Source: Myxococcaceae bacterium
GTDB lineage: Bacteria; Myxococcota; Myxococcia; Myxococcales; Myxococcaceae
Length of the DNA: 64,000 bases
Assembly (NCBI GenBank): GCA_017881265.1
Contig: JADGRA010000062.1
Location: 1-64,000, forward strand
Reading direction: 5' to 3'
The position numbers and the translations under genes were made by a program. Shown in pieces: positions 1 through 8,037 of the stretch. Position 1 is the stretch's first letter. Every line of letters starts with the position of its first letter. Under the pieces are notes generated by a model that had not been told where the DNA came from, made no database searches, and worked only from the letters and a program-made list of their open reading frames with translations.

Positions 1-404
1 ACGGCGGCGGCGGGGGTGGCTACGGCGGCGGTGGGGGTGGCGGCGGCGGCTACGGCGGCGGTGGGGGCGGCGGCTACGGCGGCGGTGGTGGGGGCGGCGG
101 CTACGGCGGTGGTGTGGGCGGCGGCTTCGGCGGCGGTGGGGGCGGCGGCAATGGAGCCGGCGACGACGAGCGCCGGGGCACCCGCGGCGGCTTCGGGCGC
201 AAGAAGGTGTGCCGCTTCTGCACCGAGAAGAGCAAGCCGGACTACAAGGACCAGGCGGCGCTCAAGTACTTCGTGACCGAGCGCGGGAAGATTATTCCCC
301 GCCGCATCTCCGGCAACTGCGCCAAGCACCAGCGCCAGGTGGCGACCGCCATCAAGCGCGCCCGTGGCATCGCGCTCATCCCGTACAACGCGCTGGTGGG
401 GTAG
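1..404 (+). CDS. rpsR: 30S ribosomal protein S18 with Gly/Tyr-rich N-terminal extension (5' end outside window)
   Basis: Component of the small ribosomal subunit platform, where S18 normally pairs with S6. The conserved core begins near RKKVCRFC and continues through [24 protein letters not shown] to the usual C-terminus, so the S18 assignment is secure. The reading frame is open from base 3 with no stop, and everything before the core is a low-complexity run of glycine with Tyr codons at 21, 51, 75 and 102, then a short acidic and basic linker ([15 protein letters not shown]). The ORF-track GTG at 114 is only the first start-like codon inside the glycine run. The true start is probably left of the window. 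Followed 10 bases later by rplI, the usual rpsF-rpsR-rplI order. A typical S18 is about 75-90 residues, so this one is clearly extended. Confidence 0.93.
   Translation, partial: GGGGGGYGGGGGGGGGYGGGGGGGYGGGGGGGGYGGGVGGGFGGGGGGGNGAGDDERRGTRGGFGRKKVCRFCTEKSKPDYKDQAALKYFVTERGKIIPRRISGNCAKHQRQVATAIKRARGIALIPYNALVG
3..161 (+). repeat. GGC/GGT-rich tandem repeat encoding poly-Gly with periodic Tyr
   Basis: The stretch is made of imperfect 24-30 base units (Tyr codons at 21, 51, 75 and 102) coding for blocks of six to eight glycines followed by tyrosine; later units change Tyr to Phe. It is in frame with the S18 core. Such runs are prone to slippage, so the copy number may vary between strains or be mis-assembled. 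Confidence 0.85.
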
Positions 405-414
405 GGAGCAAGCC

Positions 415-867
415 ATGCCGATGAAAGTCATCCTCCGCGAGGACGTCCCCAACCTGGGCAAGTCCGGGGACCTCGTCTCCGTGAAGCCGGGCTTCGGGCG
501 CAACTACCTGCTTCCCCGCAAGCTGGCCGTGCTGGCCAACGAGTCCAACGTGCGGCAGTTGGCCCACGACCGCGAAGTCATCGCCGCCCAGCAGGCGAAG
601 CTGCGGGGCGCCGCCCAGACGCAAGCCCAGAAGCTGGAGGCAGTGGTGGTGCGCATCAGCCGTAAGGTGGGCGAGCAGGACAAGCTCTTCGGCAGCGTCA
701 CCTCGCTGGACATCGCCGAGGCCCTGGCCGCGCAGGGGCTGAAGGTGGACCGCCGGTCCATCCACCTGGCCGAGCCCATCAAGACGACGGGGAAGCACGC
801 CGTGGAAATCCGCCTGCACCGGGAAGTCACCTCCACCATTCATGTCGAGGTCTCGCCGCAGGCCTGA
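415..867 (+). CDS. rplI: 50S ribosomal protein L9
   Basis: L9 binds 23S rRNA with its N-terminal domain and projects from the large subunit. The product starts MPMKVILREDVPNLGKSGDLVSVKPGFGRNYLLP, the classic L9 N-terminal signature, followed by the charged connecting helix and a C-terminal domain. At 150 residues it matches the usual length. I chose ATG 415 because GGGAG lies a few bases upstream; ATG 421 is an alternative that would remove two residues. The ORF-track start at 364 overlaps rpsR and is not credible. It sits directly after rpsR and before dnaB, so co-transcription is likely. Confidence 0.97.
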   Translation: MPMKVILREDVPNLGKSGDLVSVKPGFGRNYLLPRKLAVLANESNVRQLAHDREVIAAQQAKLRGAAQTQAQKLEAVVVRISRKVGEQDKLFGSVTSLDIAEALAAQGLKVDRRSIHLAEPIKTTGKHAVEIRLHREVTSTIHVEVSPQA

Positions 868-913
868 GGCAGGTGTAAGGCGCGGGCCCCGGCCGGTTCC
901 GGGGGGTTGTCAG

Positions 914-933
914 GGGAACCGCGGATGGTTCCC
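914..933 (+). other. Hairpin upstream of dnaB
   Basis: GGGAACC and GGTTCCC form a perfect 7-bp stem around a 6-base loop, between rplI and dnaB. A CCCCGG/CCGGGG pair lies just before it. No T-run follows, so this could be a weak attenuator or processing site rather than a classical terminator. Confidence 0.4.
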
Positions 934-960
934 TGAAGTATGAGGAGCGAGAGTCCAGCA

Positions 961-2325
961 ATGGCGGTGGGGCGGCTGGAGACTTCGGAGTTACGGCGGC
1001 CATTGCAGGACCTGGCCGCCGAGCGGGCCGTGCTGGGCGCCATCCTCACCGACAACACGGTGGTGGCGGCGGTGGCGGAAGTGGTGCACCCGGACGACTT
1101 CGCAAGCCCGGGCCACGTCCACATCTTCTCCGCCATGTTGGGGCTCGACTCCACCCAACGTCCGGTGGACCACCTCACCCTCAGCGAGGAGCTGAAGCGG
1201 CGGGGCCAGCTGCAGGCCGTCGGCGGTCCGGCCTACCTCATGTCCCTGGACCAGGTGGTGCCGGTGCCCTCCAGCGCCGTCACCTACGCCAACATCGTCA
1301 AGGACCAGGCGGTGCGTCGCCGGCTGGCCGAGGCGGGCCGGGAAATCCAGGAGCTGGCCAGCCAGGACTCGGGCGAGCTCGACGCCATCCTGGACGAGGC
1401 CGAGCGCCGCGTCTTCCTCCTCGCGGAACGCAAGCGCGAGGGGGACCTGAAGCCGGTGCGCGAGCTGATGGAGCGCACCCTGGACCTGCTGGACCGGATG
1501 AAGCTGTCGGCCAGCGGCGTCACCGGGCTGTCCACCGGCTTCCTCGACCTGGACATGCAGCTGACCGGCTTTCACAAGGGCGAGCTGCTGGTGCTGGCCG
1601 CCCGGCCGGGCGTCGGCAAGACGTCGCTGGCGATGAATATTGCCCTGCACGTCGCCCTGAAGGAGTCGGTGCCGGTGGGAATTTTCTCCCTGGAGATGCC
1701 CGCCGACCAGCTGCTGATGCGGCTTCTGGCTGCCTCCGCCCGGGTGGACATGAAGCGCCTGCGCGGAGGACGTCTCACCGCGCACGACGAGGAGAAATTC
1801 CAGGAGGTGGCGGGAAGCCTCTTCAATGCCCCCCTGTACATCGACGACACCGGGGCCCTGTCCCCCTTCGACCTGCGGGCCAAGGCCCGCCGGCTGAAGC
1901 AGAAGAATGCGCAGCTCGGCCTCCTGGTGGTGGACTACCTGCAGCTGATGCACCAGAAGGGCCGGGTGGAGAGCCGGCAGCTGGAAGTCTCGGAAATCTC
2001 CCGCTCCCTTAAGGCACTGGCCAAGGAGCTGGACTGCCCCATCCTCGCGCTGAGCCAGCTCAACCGGAAGGTGGAGGAACGCAAGGGCGGCCGGCCCATG
2101 CTGTCGGACCTGCGCGAGTCGGGCGCCATTGAACAGGACGCTGACGTCGTCATGTTCATCCACCGCGACGACGAGGAGGACACGGACCCGGGTGGCTACG
2201 GCTCCCGCGGCGCGGTACCGGTGGAGCTGATTATTGCCAAGCAGCGCAACGGGCCGACCGGCACCATCGACCTCGTCTTCCTCTCCGAATTCACCCGCTT
2301 CGAGAGCCGCGCCCGGGAGCCCTGA
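961..2325 (+). CDS. dnaB: Replicative DNA helicase DnaB
   Basis: Hexameric 5'-3' helicase that unwinds the replication fork. The N-terminal DnaB domain (PLQDLAAERAVLGAIL) is followed by a linker and the RecA-like motor with Walker A ARPGVGKTSL near residue 215, a Walker B region LGLLVVDYLQLM, and the motif LSQLNRKVEER. The length, about 454 residues, is normal, and no intein is present. Start 961 is preferred because GAGAG sits 7 bases upstream; ATG 940 in the same frame would add seven residues. Its 3' end overlaps the convergent thiD by 35 bases. The rpsR-rplI-dnaB order is common in bacteria. Confidence 0.97.
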   Translation: MAVGRLETSELRRPLQDLAAERAVLGAILTDNTVVAAVAEVVHPDDFASPGHVHIFSAMLGLDSTQRPVDHLTLSEELKRRGQLQAVGGPAYLMSLDQVVPVPSSAVTYANIVKDQAVRRRLAEAGREIQELASQDSGELDAILDEAERRVFLLAERKREGDLKPVRELMERTLDLLDRMKLSASGVTGLSTGFLDLDMQLTGFHKGELLVLAARPGVGKTSLAMNIALHVALKESVPVGIFSLEMPADQLLMRLLAASARVDMKRLRGGRLTAHDEEKFQEVAGSLFNAPLYIDDTGALSPFDLRAKARRLKQKNAQLGLLVVDYLQLMHQKGRVESRQLEVSEISRSLKALAKELDCPILALSQLNRKVEERKGGRPMLSDLRESGAIEQDADVVMFIHRDDEEDTDPGGYGSRGAVPVELIIAKQRNGPTGTIDLVFLSEFTRFESRAREP

Positions 2326-3070
2326 AGGCTAGTCCCTGCAGGTAGCGCCGCACCGCGCCCCGGGCCAGCGCCACCGCGGCCGGGGCCTCCAGTCCCCGGG
2401 CCAGCCCGGTGGCCAGCGTGGAGGCAAACCGGCAACCGGTGCCCCGCTGCGTCGGGCGACGCGCCAACCGCGGGCCCGTCCACTGCAGCACGCGCCTTGG
2501 CTGCACCAGCACGTCCACCGGCGGCCCGGCCAGGTGGCCCCCTTTCACCACCACGGCCGCGAAGCCTGCCGCGCACAAGGTAGCGGCCATTTCCTTCACC
2601 GCCTGGACGGAGGCGGGGATGGACGGCCCGCCGCACAGCCAGGCCAGCTCGGCCAAATTCGGCGTCAGCCACACGCGGGGACCGGCCAGGGCAACGTAGT
2701 CCTGCGGACGTAAAGCGGACAGGCGCTCGCCGCGCGAGGTGCGCACCACCGGGTCCACCACCAGCGGGACGCCGAGGCGGACGAGGCGCGGCCACAGCAC
2801 GGCCAGTGTCCGCGCGTCAGGCACCACGCCCAGCTTCACGCCGGCGGGGCGCTTCCAGGCCAACGCCGCGTCCAACTGCGCCGCCAGCAGCGGCGCACGG
2901 ACGCGGACGCTGCGGAAGTGGCGGCCTTGGGCGGTCAGGACGGTGGCCAGTCCCAGCGGGACGCCGCCCGCGGCGGACACCGCCTGGACGTCCGCCAACA
3001 GCCCCATGCGGCCGGTCGGCTCCAGGCCCGCCGCCACCAGGACGGCCGGGGGACTAGCGGCGCGTCTCAC
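2291..3070 (-). CDS. thiD: Hydroxymethylpyrimidine / phosphomethylpyrimidine kinase
   Basis: Ribokinase-fold enzyme that phosphorylates HMP and then HMP-phosphate in thiamine biosynthesis. The family signature is visible: VLVAAGLEPTGRMGLLADVQAVSAAGGVPLG at the N-terminus, VVDPVVRTSRGERL in the middle and a C-terminal RGTGCRFASTLATGLARG anion-hole motif. Canonical ThiD has GxDxSGGAGIQAD where this has GLEPTGRMGLLAD, so the substrate loop is somewhat divergent. It begins with GTG inside the end of the preceding amidotransferase gene (17-base overlap) and ends inside dnaB on the opposite strand. The operon with thiE supports the role. Confidence 0.85.
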   Translation of the reverse strand: MRRAASPPAVLVAAGLEPTGRMGLLADVQAVSAAGGVPLGLATVLTAQGRHFRSVRVRAPLLAAQLDAALAWKRPAGVKLGVVPDARTLAVLWPRLVRLGVPLVVDPVVRTSRGERLSALRPQDYVALAGPRVWLTPNLAELAWLCGGPSIPASVQAVKEMAATLCAAGFAAVVVKGGHLAGPPVDVLVQPRRVLQWTGPRLARRPTQRGTGCRFASTLATGLARGLEAPAAVALARGAVRRYLQGLAFRAPGRGSRSG

Positions 3071-3800
3071 GGGCCTTCTGGACGAGCGCCCGGTACAGCC
3101 CGAGCTGCAGCGGCATGCTTTGCAGCAGCAGCTCCGGGTGCCACTGGACGCCCACGGCGAAGGGGTGCTCCGTGGATTCGATGGCTTCCACCACCCCGTC
3201 CGGGGAGGAGGCGCCCACCCGCAGCGTCGGCGCCAGGCGGGAGACGGCCTGGTGGTGCGTGGAATTCACCATCAGCTGTCCGCGGCCCAGCACGTCGGCC
3301 AGCGTCGAGCCCTCGCGCACCTCCACCGGGTGGCTGGGCTGCGTCCGGTCCGTGCGCTGCTCGTGCTCCTTGGCGCCAGGAAGCTCGCGGCGCAAGTCCT
3401 GGTAGAGCTCCCCGCCGAGGACGACGTTGAGCAGCTGCATGCCGCCGCAGATGGCCAGTATGGGCAACTTGCGCCGCAGCGCCGTCTGCAGCACCAGCGT
3501 CTCGAAGGCCGTGCGGCCGGGCTTGAGCGGGCCGAGCCCCTCTTTCGGGGCCTGCCCGTAGGCCTCCGGCGGGATGTCGAAGGCCCCGCCCGTCACCACC
3601 ACGCCGGCCACCCGGTCCAGGTAGGCTTCCACCACGGACGCTTCGCTGCTGAGCGGAAGCACCAGAGGCAGGCCCCCGGCGCGCAGCACGGCATCCGCGT
3701 AGGCCGTCTTGACGACGTAGCGGGAGACGTCCCCTTCGGCCTCCACGTCCGGGGTAATGCCCACCACGGGGCGACGCAGCGCAATGCCGTGCGGTCTCAC
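3054..3800 (-). CDS. Class-I glutamine-amidotransferase-like hydrolase (PuuD / gamma-glutamyl-GABA hydrolase family)
   Basis: Predicted cytosolic hydrolase of gamma-glutamyl amide bonds. The opening RRPVVGITPDVE and the triad context fit peptidase family C26: nucleophile Cys in LAICGGMQLLNV and the His/Glu pair in VGVQWHPELL. About 248 residues, normal for the family. It starts with GTG overlapping the thiE stop by four bases and overlaps thiD by 17, so it lies inside a thiamine operon and may have a thiamine-salvage or amide-hydrolysis role; that is inference from position. The substrate cannot be read from sequence. Confidence 0.85.
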   Translation of the reverse strand: MRPHGIALRRPVVGITPDVEAEGDVSRYVVKTAYADAVLRAGGLPLVLPLSSEASVVEAYLDRVAGVVVTGGAFDIPPEAYGQAPKEGLGPLKPGRTAFETLVLQTALRRKLPILAICGGMQLLNVVLGGELYQDLRRELPGAKEHEQRTDRTQPSHPVEVREGSTLADVLGRGQLMVNSTHHQAVSRLAPTLRVGASSPDGVVEAIESTEHPFAVGVQWHPELLLQSMPLQLGLYRALVQKARETRR

Positions 3801-4447
3801 GCGTCCGGTATGCCTCGTTCCTGGACGCCGCGCAGGAATTCTTCCTGCAGTAGGCGCGCCCGCCCGGCAATGTCCTCGGCGCCGAGCAAGTCCGACACCA
3901 CCGCGGCCCCGTGGGCCCCGGCCCGGGCCACGCCGCGCATGGACGCAAGCCCAATGCCGCCGATGGCCACCACCGGCAGCGGACTTGCGACCACCACCCG
4001 GGCCAGCCCCGCAAGGCCGAGGAGGGGCGCCTCCACCTGCTTACTTCTCGGGGGGAAGATGGGGCCGAGGCCGACGTAGTCCGCCCCGGCGGCCCGGGCC
4101 GCCTGCGCCTCCTCGGCGCTGCGCACCGTCACCCCCACCAGCGCCTGCGGGCCCAACAGCTGGCGGGCCTCCTCCGGCCGGAGGTCCTCCTCGCCCACAT
4201 GGACGCCATCGGCATGGGACAGCAGCGCCCAGTCCACCCTGTCATTGATGAGAAGCAGGGCCCGGGCGGCGCGGGCCTGCGCCACCGCCTGTCGGGCGAG
4301 GGCCACTGCGGCCGCACCCTGGGTGCGCTTCAGCCGCAGCTGCAGCACGCGCACCCCGCCCGAGAGCAGTGCCTGGATTTGCGCCAGCACGGGCATTTCG
4401 GGGCGGGCCGTGTCGTCAGCCAGGGCGTAGAGGCCAGGGGGAAACAT
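3797..4447 (-). CDS. thiE: Thiamine-phosphate synthase
   Basis: TIM-barrel enzyme joining HMP-diphosphate and thiazole phosphate to give thiamine monophosphate. Diagnostic stretches are GGVRVLQLRLKR, LLINDRVDWALLSHADGVHVGEEDL, GADYVGLGPIFPPRSK and VVAIGGIG. At 216 residues it is the expected size. ATG 4447 is the first gene of the reverse thiE / amidotransferase-like / thiD operon. No recognisable TPP riboswitch (thi-box) is seen upstream, only a GC-rich hairpin. Confidence 0.93.
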   Translation of the reverse strand: MFPPGLYALADDTARPEMPVLAQIQALLSGGVRVLQLRLKRTQGAAAVALARQAVAQARAARALLLINDRVDWALLSHADGVHVGEEDLRPEEARQLLGPQALVGVTVRSAEEAQAARAAGADYVGLGPIFPPRSKQVEAPLLGLAGLARVVVASPLPVVAIGGIGLASMRGVARAGAHGAAVVSDLLGAEDIAGRARLLQEEFLRGVQERGIPDA

Positions 4448-4453
4448 GGGCAG

Positions 4454-4482
4454 GGGCCCCCGCCAGTTGACGCCGGGGGCCC
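4454..4482 (-). promoter_or_regulatory. GC-rich hairpin in the thiE leader
   Basis: GGGCCCCCG and CGGGGGCCC form a 9-bp perfect stem with an 11-base loop, seven bases before the thiE start codon. In the thiE transcript it would occlude the translation start region. It could be a simple translational control hairpin or the terminator of a divergent transcript. There is no sequence match to a thi-box. Confidence 0.4.
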
Positions 4483-4545
4483 GTGCGCTAAAAGTCCCGC
4501 GCCCGGGGTACTCCCGGCAAGGACTGCACGAGGCTTCACCCCAAA

Positions 4546-4728
4546 ATGGCCGACACTCTGGACCCCAAGCTGTTCGATAAGCGCACCGCCGCCCGTTACC
4601 GGGACTCCGGCCTCCTCGACGAGAAGGTGTGGGAGAAGCACCTGAAGTCGCTCCCCGACCTGGCCGAGGAGACCCTCACCGTCGAAACCCGGATGAGCTC
4701 CGACCCGGACGACGACGAGGAAGACTGA
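4546..4728 (+). CDS. Small acidic hypothetical protein
   Basis: A 60-residue product, MADTLDPKLFDKRT, with a basic and helical first half and a very acidic tail ending DPDDDEED. No family recognised. Coding character (GC third position, start codon, spacing of 15 bases to the next gene) supports a real gene heading the small-gene chain that runs to 6190. Confidence 0.65.
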   Translation: MADTLDPKLFDKRTAARYRDSGLLDEKVWEKHLKSLPDLAEETLTVETRMSSDPDDDEED

Positions 4729-4743
4729 CGAGGGGACGAGGGC

Positions 4744-5040
4744 GTGAGTGAACGGCGCGGGGAAAGCTTCGTCATGCACGGCCCCGCGGGGACCGGCCCC
4801 ATCGACTTCACCACCTTCCTGCTCGGGCTGGCCAGCTCGGCCCTCATCCACATGGGCGCCCAGCCCCACCCCGAGACGGGCTTCGTCCAGCGGGACGAGG
4901 TGCTCGCCCGCCAGAGTCTGGACTTGCTCGCGCTCCTCAAGGAGAAGACGCGGGGCAATCTCTCCCCCGAGGAGGAGCGCCTCTTCTCCGCCCTGTTGAC
5001 GGACCTGCGCCTGAAGTTTCTTGGGAACGCCCCGCCTTGA
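4744..5040 (+). CDS. DUF1844 domain-containing protein
   Basis: 98 residues. The segment IDFTTFLLGLASSALIHMGAQPHPETGFVQRDEVLARQSLDLLALLKEKTRGNLSPEEERLF is the characteristic DUF1844 core, a small helical domain of unknown function. GTG start at 4744. The stop overlaps the TTG start of the next gene, which suggests translational coupling. Function unknown. Confidence 0.85.
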   Translation: MSERRGESFVMHGPAGTGPIDFTTFLLGLASSALIHMGAQPHPETGFVQRDEVLARQSLDLLALLKEKTRGNLSPEEERLFSALLTDLRLKFLGNAPP

Positions 5041-5660
5041 GCGGTGAGGCCGGCGCGTTGCCGGGCCGCCTGCGCCTGGCCTCCCTGCTCACCGTGGTGC
5101 TGGCAGGCCTGTGCGGCCTCTTCTCGTCCTGGGACGGCTTCTCGCTGGTGCGTCTGGACGAGTTGAAACAGGCCCAGCCAATCTTCAAGTCCTCGGCGGA
5201 CCCGGCCCTGGCCGAGCGGCTGTGGGCCTCCCGGCTGCTCGCACTGGAGCACATGCGCGAGCCGCGCATGGTGGTGCTGTTTGCCCTGGCGCTGGCCTGT
5301 TCCTTGACCTTCGTCGCCTCCACCCGGCTGCTGCGGCCGGCGGGGTTTCCGCGCGAGGGCGTGCGGCGCATCCTCGTCTGGGGGCTGGTGGCGGCCGCCG
5401 CGCTGCGCACCATCAACGGCGCCCAGGACACCGTGCTGGACCAGGGCACGGCGGAGGTCATGCGGCAGGGCCTGGCATTGCCCGACGGGCTGTCCGGCAC
5501 CAGCGCGGAGGAAGTGCGGCGCATGCTTGGGCCGGCCATCTTCCTCTTCACCATCCTGCGGACGGTGCTGGTGGTGGGGCCGTTCCTCCTGCTGAGTCAG
5601 TACTTCCGCTCGGCCAGGGTGAAGGAGTGGGTGGCCCGCGAGGACGCCAAGTCCCCGTGA
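5037..5660 (+). CDS. Hypothetical integral membrane protein
   Basis: 207 residues starting at TTG 5037, overlapping the DUF1844 stop. Four hydrophobic segments are visible: LASLLTVVLAGLCGLFSS, MVVLFALALACSLTFVAS, RILVWGLVAAAAL and FLFTILRTVLVVGPFLLLSQYF, with a polar loop between the first two. No family recognised. The gene is coupled on both sides (four-base overlaps), so it probably works with the DUF1844 and DUF2127 neighbours at the inner membrane. Confidence 0.7.
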   Translation: MSGEAGALPGRLRLASLLTVVLAGLCGLFSSWDGFSLVRLDELKQAQPIFKSSADPALAERLWASRLLALEHMREPRMVVLFALALACSLTFVASTRLLRPAGFPREGVRRILVWGLVAAAALRTINGAQDTVLDQGTAEVMRQGLALPDGLSGTSAEEVRRMLGPAIFLFTILRTVLVVGPFLLLSQYFRSARVKEWVAREDAKSP

Positions 5661-6190
5661 GCGAGCCTGCACCAGCCTCAAAGCACCACGGCGCGGACCA
5701 GACGGGCCTGCGCCTCATCATCGGCTACAAGCTGCTGAAGGGCGCCCTCGCCATCGCCTCCGGCATCGTCATCGGCGGGGCCCTGGCCTTCGGCTTCGGA
5801 CCCAAGTTGCAGGAGCACGCCGCCCGCGTGCACGAGCACGTCACGAGCGCTTGGGCACTGCATGCGGCCGAGCTGATCAGCAAATTGACGACGCCGCGCT
5901 GGCTGCGCTGGTCCGCGTTGGCGCTCGAGCTCGACGGAGCGGTGTGCTGGCTCGAGGCGTGGGCGCTGAAGGAAGGACACGCCTGGGGCCCCTGGCTGGT
6001 GGTGGTCATCACCGCGCTCTTCCTCCCGGCGGAAGTCTTCGAGCTGGTGCGCAGCCCGCGCCTCAGCCGCGCGTTGCTCCTGGTCGGCAACATGGGCGTC
6101 CTGGTGTTTCTCGCCTGGTACGCGCGGCGCCACGCTTCCCGCCGGGTGCCTCGGGACATGCCTCCGCCGCCGCCCGCGACACCGGCCTGA
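5657..6190 (+). CDS. DUF2127 domain-containing membrane protein
   Basis: 177 residues from GTG 5657, overlapping the previous stop as GTGA. LRLIIGYKLLKGALAIASGI opens the DUF2127 fold, followed by a periplasmic stretch and helices around LALELDGAVCWLEAWAL, WGPWLVVVITALFLPAEVFEL and ALLLVGNMGVLVFLAWYARR, then a proline-rich tail. The family is of unknown function. The longer ORF-track start at 5111 lies antisense-like inside the previous gene and is rejected. Confidence 0.8.
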   Translation: MSEPAPASKHHGADQTGLRLIIGYKLLKGALAIASGIVIGGALAFGFGPKLQEHAARVHEHVTSAWALHAAELISKLTTPRWLRWSALALELDGAVCWLEAWALKEGHAWGPWLVVVITALFLPAEVFELVRSPRLSRALLLVGNMGVLVFLAWYARRHASRRVPRDMPPPPPATPA

Positions 6191-6244
6191 GTCCTGGAAG
6201 CCTCCCAGCGCGAGGGCCGCAATGCGGCGGCGCGCGTCCCGAAC

Positions 6245-6649
6245 TCACGTCACCAGCTTCGCCATCATCCAGACGAAGAGGAGCAGCTGGACGCAGAAGA
6301 ACGCTGCTCGAACGAGAACCTGCCACGGGCCAACGCCAGAGAGGTGCGCCAGCGTCTGTCCCATCCGCGCATAGAGGACAACCGGGGCCAACCCGTCAAT
6401 GGCAACAAGCCGCCCGGTGGCAAAGGCCACCAGCACAATGGCCCCAAACACCGGCAGACTTTCGAGGCAATTGGCATGGGCGTCCTCCATCCGGAGGAAT
6501 AGCGATGGGTCGTCCATGGGCTTGGCGCCCCGTGGCCAATGATTGATGCGCGTCCCCAGGGCCACTCGGACACCCCGCTGAAGAAACACGAGGACCACCA
6601 GGAGCAGGGTCCAGGCGGCGAATCCGAACAGCGCTTGAAGAGCTGACAT
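6245..6649 (-). CDS. MAPEG family membrane protein
   Basis: 134 residues, four predicted helices. RINHWPRGAKPMDDPSLFLRMEDAHANCLESLPVFGAIVLVA contains the E/R-rich NxxE motif of MAPEG proteins (membrane-associated eicosanoid and glutathione metabolism). Start 6649 is chosen for the AGGGGAAACGC leader; the ORF-track extension to 6724 lacks coding sense. Bacterial members may have glutathione-transferase-like or peroxidase activity; the substrate is unknown here. Monocistronic. Confidence 0.85.
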   Translation of the reverse strand: MSALQALFGFAAWTLLLVVLVFLQRGVRVALGTRINHWPRGAKPMDDPSLFLRMEDAHANCLESLPVFGAIVLVAFATGRLVAIDGLAPVVLYARMGQTLAHLSGVGPWQVLVRAAFFCVQLLLFVWMMAKLVT

Positions 6650-6738
6650 GGCGTTTCCCCTTGAAAGAGTCGTGCTCGCTTCTGGTCTTGCGCCGCACGG
6701 GCCGCGGTCCCCTCCGGACTGCAACCCCCATTAGACGC

Positions 6739-7149
6739 TCACTTCAGCCCGGGCTTCTCCATGTCGCGCAGGTTGGTGCTGAAGACCTGACCGGTGGCGG
6801 TGAGGGTGACTTTCACCAGTGCCCCTCCCAGGTTGCCGTTGCGCAGAGGGTTCAGCTCCACCACCACCTTGTCGCCCGGGTTGAGCGCCTTGCGGTTCCA
6901 GCCGGTGCGGGTGAGGTTCCCGGGGCTGGTCATCTCCAGCGTCCACAGGTCGGGAGTCTTCGGGTCCTTCCCCTCGGTGTTCACCCACAGCACGACGTGC
7001 GGGTTGGTCCACTGAAACTCCTTCACCGTGCCGGTGATGGTCACCGTCTTGGTGAAGTCGAACATGGCGAAGGAGTGGTGGGCAAAGGCGGGCAGCACGA
7101 GCGCCGTGAGGGCGGCCAGCACCACCAGCCTGCGAGGAAACCGCTTCAT
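6739..7149 (-). CDS. Secreted DUF6152-type protein
   Basis: 136 residues with a signal peptide (MKRFPRRLVVLAALTALVLPAFA) cleaved just before HHSFAMFD. The mature part, HHSFAMFDFTKTVTITGTVKEFQWTNPHVVLWVNT, is the recognisable start of this periplasmic beta-rich family. It lies 10 bases after the 7160-7987 gene in the same direction, a pairing often seen for this family. Function is not known; a small-molecule or metal-binding accessory role is possible. Confidence 0.8.
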   Translation of the reverse strand: MKRFPRRLVVLAALTALVLPAFAHHSFAMFDFTKTVTITGTVKEFQWTNPHVVLWVNTEGKDPKTPDLWTLEMTSPGNLTRTGWNRKALNPGDKVVVELNPLRNGNLGGALVKVTLTATGQVFSTNLRDMEKPGLK

Positions 7150-7159
7150 CGGTTGACTC

Positions 7160-7987
7160 CTATTTGGCCTGCGGGACGGGATTGCCGTCCGCATGGGGAA
7201 TGGGCACGAACACGGCATTGCCCTTGTCGTCCTTGCGCTCGGCGAAGCTGCCCTGCAGGCAGACGCCTTCCACAATGTCGTACTTGCGCGCGCGCTGGCG
7301 AAAGTAAATGCGCGTCGTCTTCCAGGGCGCGGTCAGCACGTGGGGCGCAATAATCTCCAGGTCGTCGTGCAGGACATCGGCTGCAGCCAGGTGGATGCGC
7401 TCGATGACGTGCAGGTCGCCGTTGTTGGGAATGCCGACCGCCTCGCTGACGGCCAGGTAGGCCTGGGGCAGCACCCCGATGGTGTCCACCACCAGGGTGT
7501 CGCCTTCCCAGTGGCCGATGGAGTGGCCGTGAAACGTCGGGTCCGGGTCTGCTGGGTGGGGGCGCCCGTCGGTGTAGATGCGCCGCAGGCGGTTCCCGTC
7601 CATCTCCCCGAGGATGGTGACTCGTCCCGGCGTGAAGAGGAACTCGAAGGCATTGTGGGTGATGAGCATCCAGGTGGGCATGCCCTCCGGGAGGCAGTCG
7701 ATGAAGAGCCCCTTCGGCCGCCCGGCCTTCTCCTCCGCCACCATGGCGGCAATCTGCTCGGCCACCTTCGGCTGCCAGGGCACCGGGTCGGTCCTGATGC
7801 GCTTGTCCTGGTCGGAGATGTAGGGCGTCCACACCCCGCTCCAGTCGGGAAGCTTGGCAATGGCGGCCCAGGCGCCCGGCTTGGGCGGAGGGTTGACCGT
7901 TCCTGTGGCCTGTTCCTCGGCGCGCAGCGGGCCTGCGAGCGACAAGACCGCGGCCGCGAGGAGCACAGCGCGTTTCCATCGGTTCAT
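7160..7987 (-). CDS. Secreted hypothetical protein, partner of DUF6152-type gene
   Basis: 275 residues. Signal peptide MNRWKRAVLLAAAVLSLAGPLRAEE, then PDWSGVWTPYISD (a motif common in secreted proteins of this group) and a beta-rich body containing HGHSIGHWEGDTLVVDTIGV. GGGGGAAAGC precedes ATG 7987. I recognise the type from its pairing with DUF6152 genes but cannot give an enzyme activity. Probably the first gene of a two-gene operon. Confidence 0.75.
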   Translation of the reverse strand: MNRWKRAVLLAAAVLSLAGPLRAEEQATGTVNPPPKPGAWAAIAKLPDWSGVWTPYISDQDKRIRTDPVPWQPKVAEQIAAMVAEEKAGRPKGLFIDCLPEGMPTWMLITHNAFEFLFTPGRVTILGEMDGNRLRRIYTDGRPHPADPDPTFHGHSIGHWEGDTLVVDTIGVLPQAYLAVSEAVGIPNNGDLHVIERIHLAAADVLHDDLEIIAPHVLTAPWKTTRIYFRQRARKYDIVEGVCLQGSFAERKDDKGNAVFVPIPHADGNPVPQAK

Positions 7988-8037
7988 GCTTTCCCCCAAC
8001 GTCGGTCTCCGGAGCCGAAGGCGAACTCATTTCCGGC

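Noticed and set aside
991-2163. 390-codon reverse ORF opposite dnaB
   Set aside because: Antisense shadow of a GC-rich gene; no recognisable motif, Gln/His-rich composition.
4454-4482. TPP riboswitch upstream of thiE
   Set aside because: No thi-box core (CUGAGA or ACCUGAUC-type elements) seen; only a short GC hairpin.
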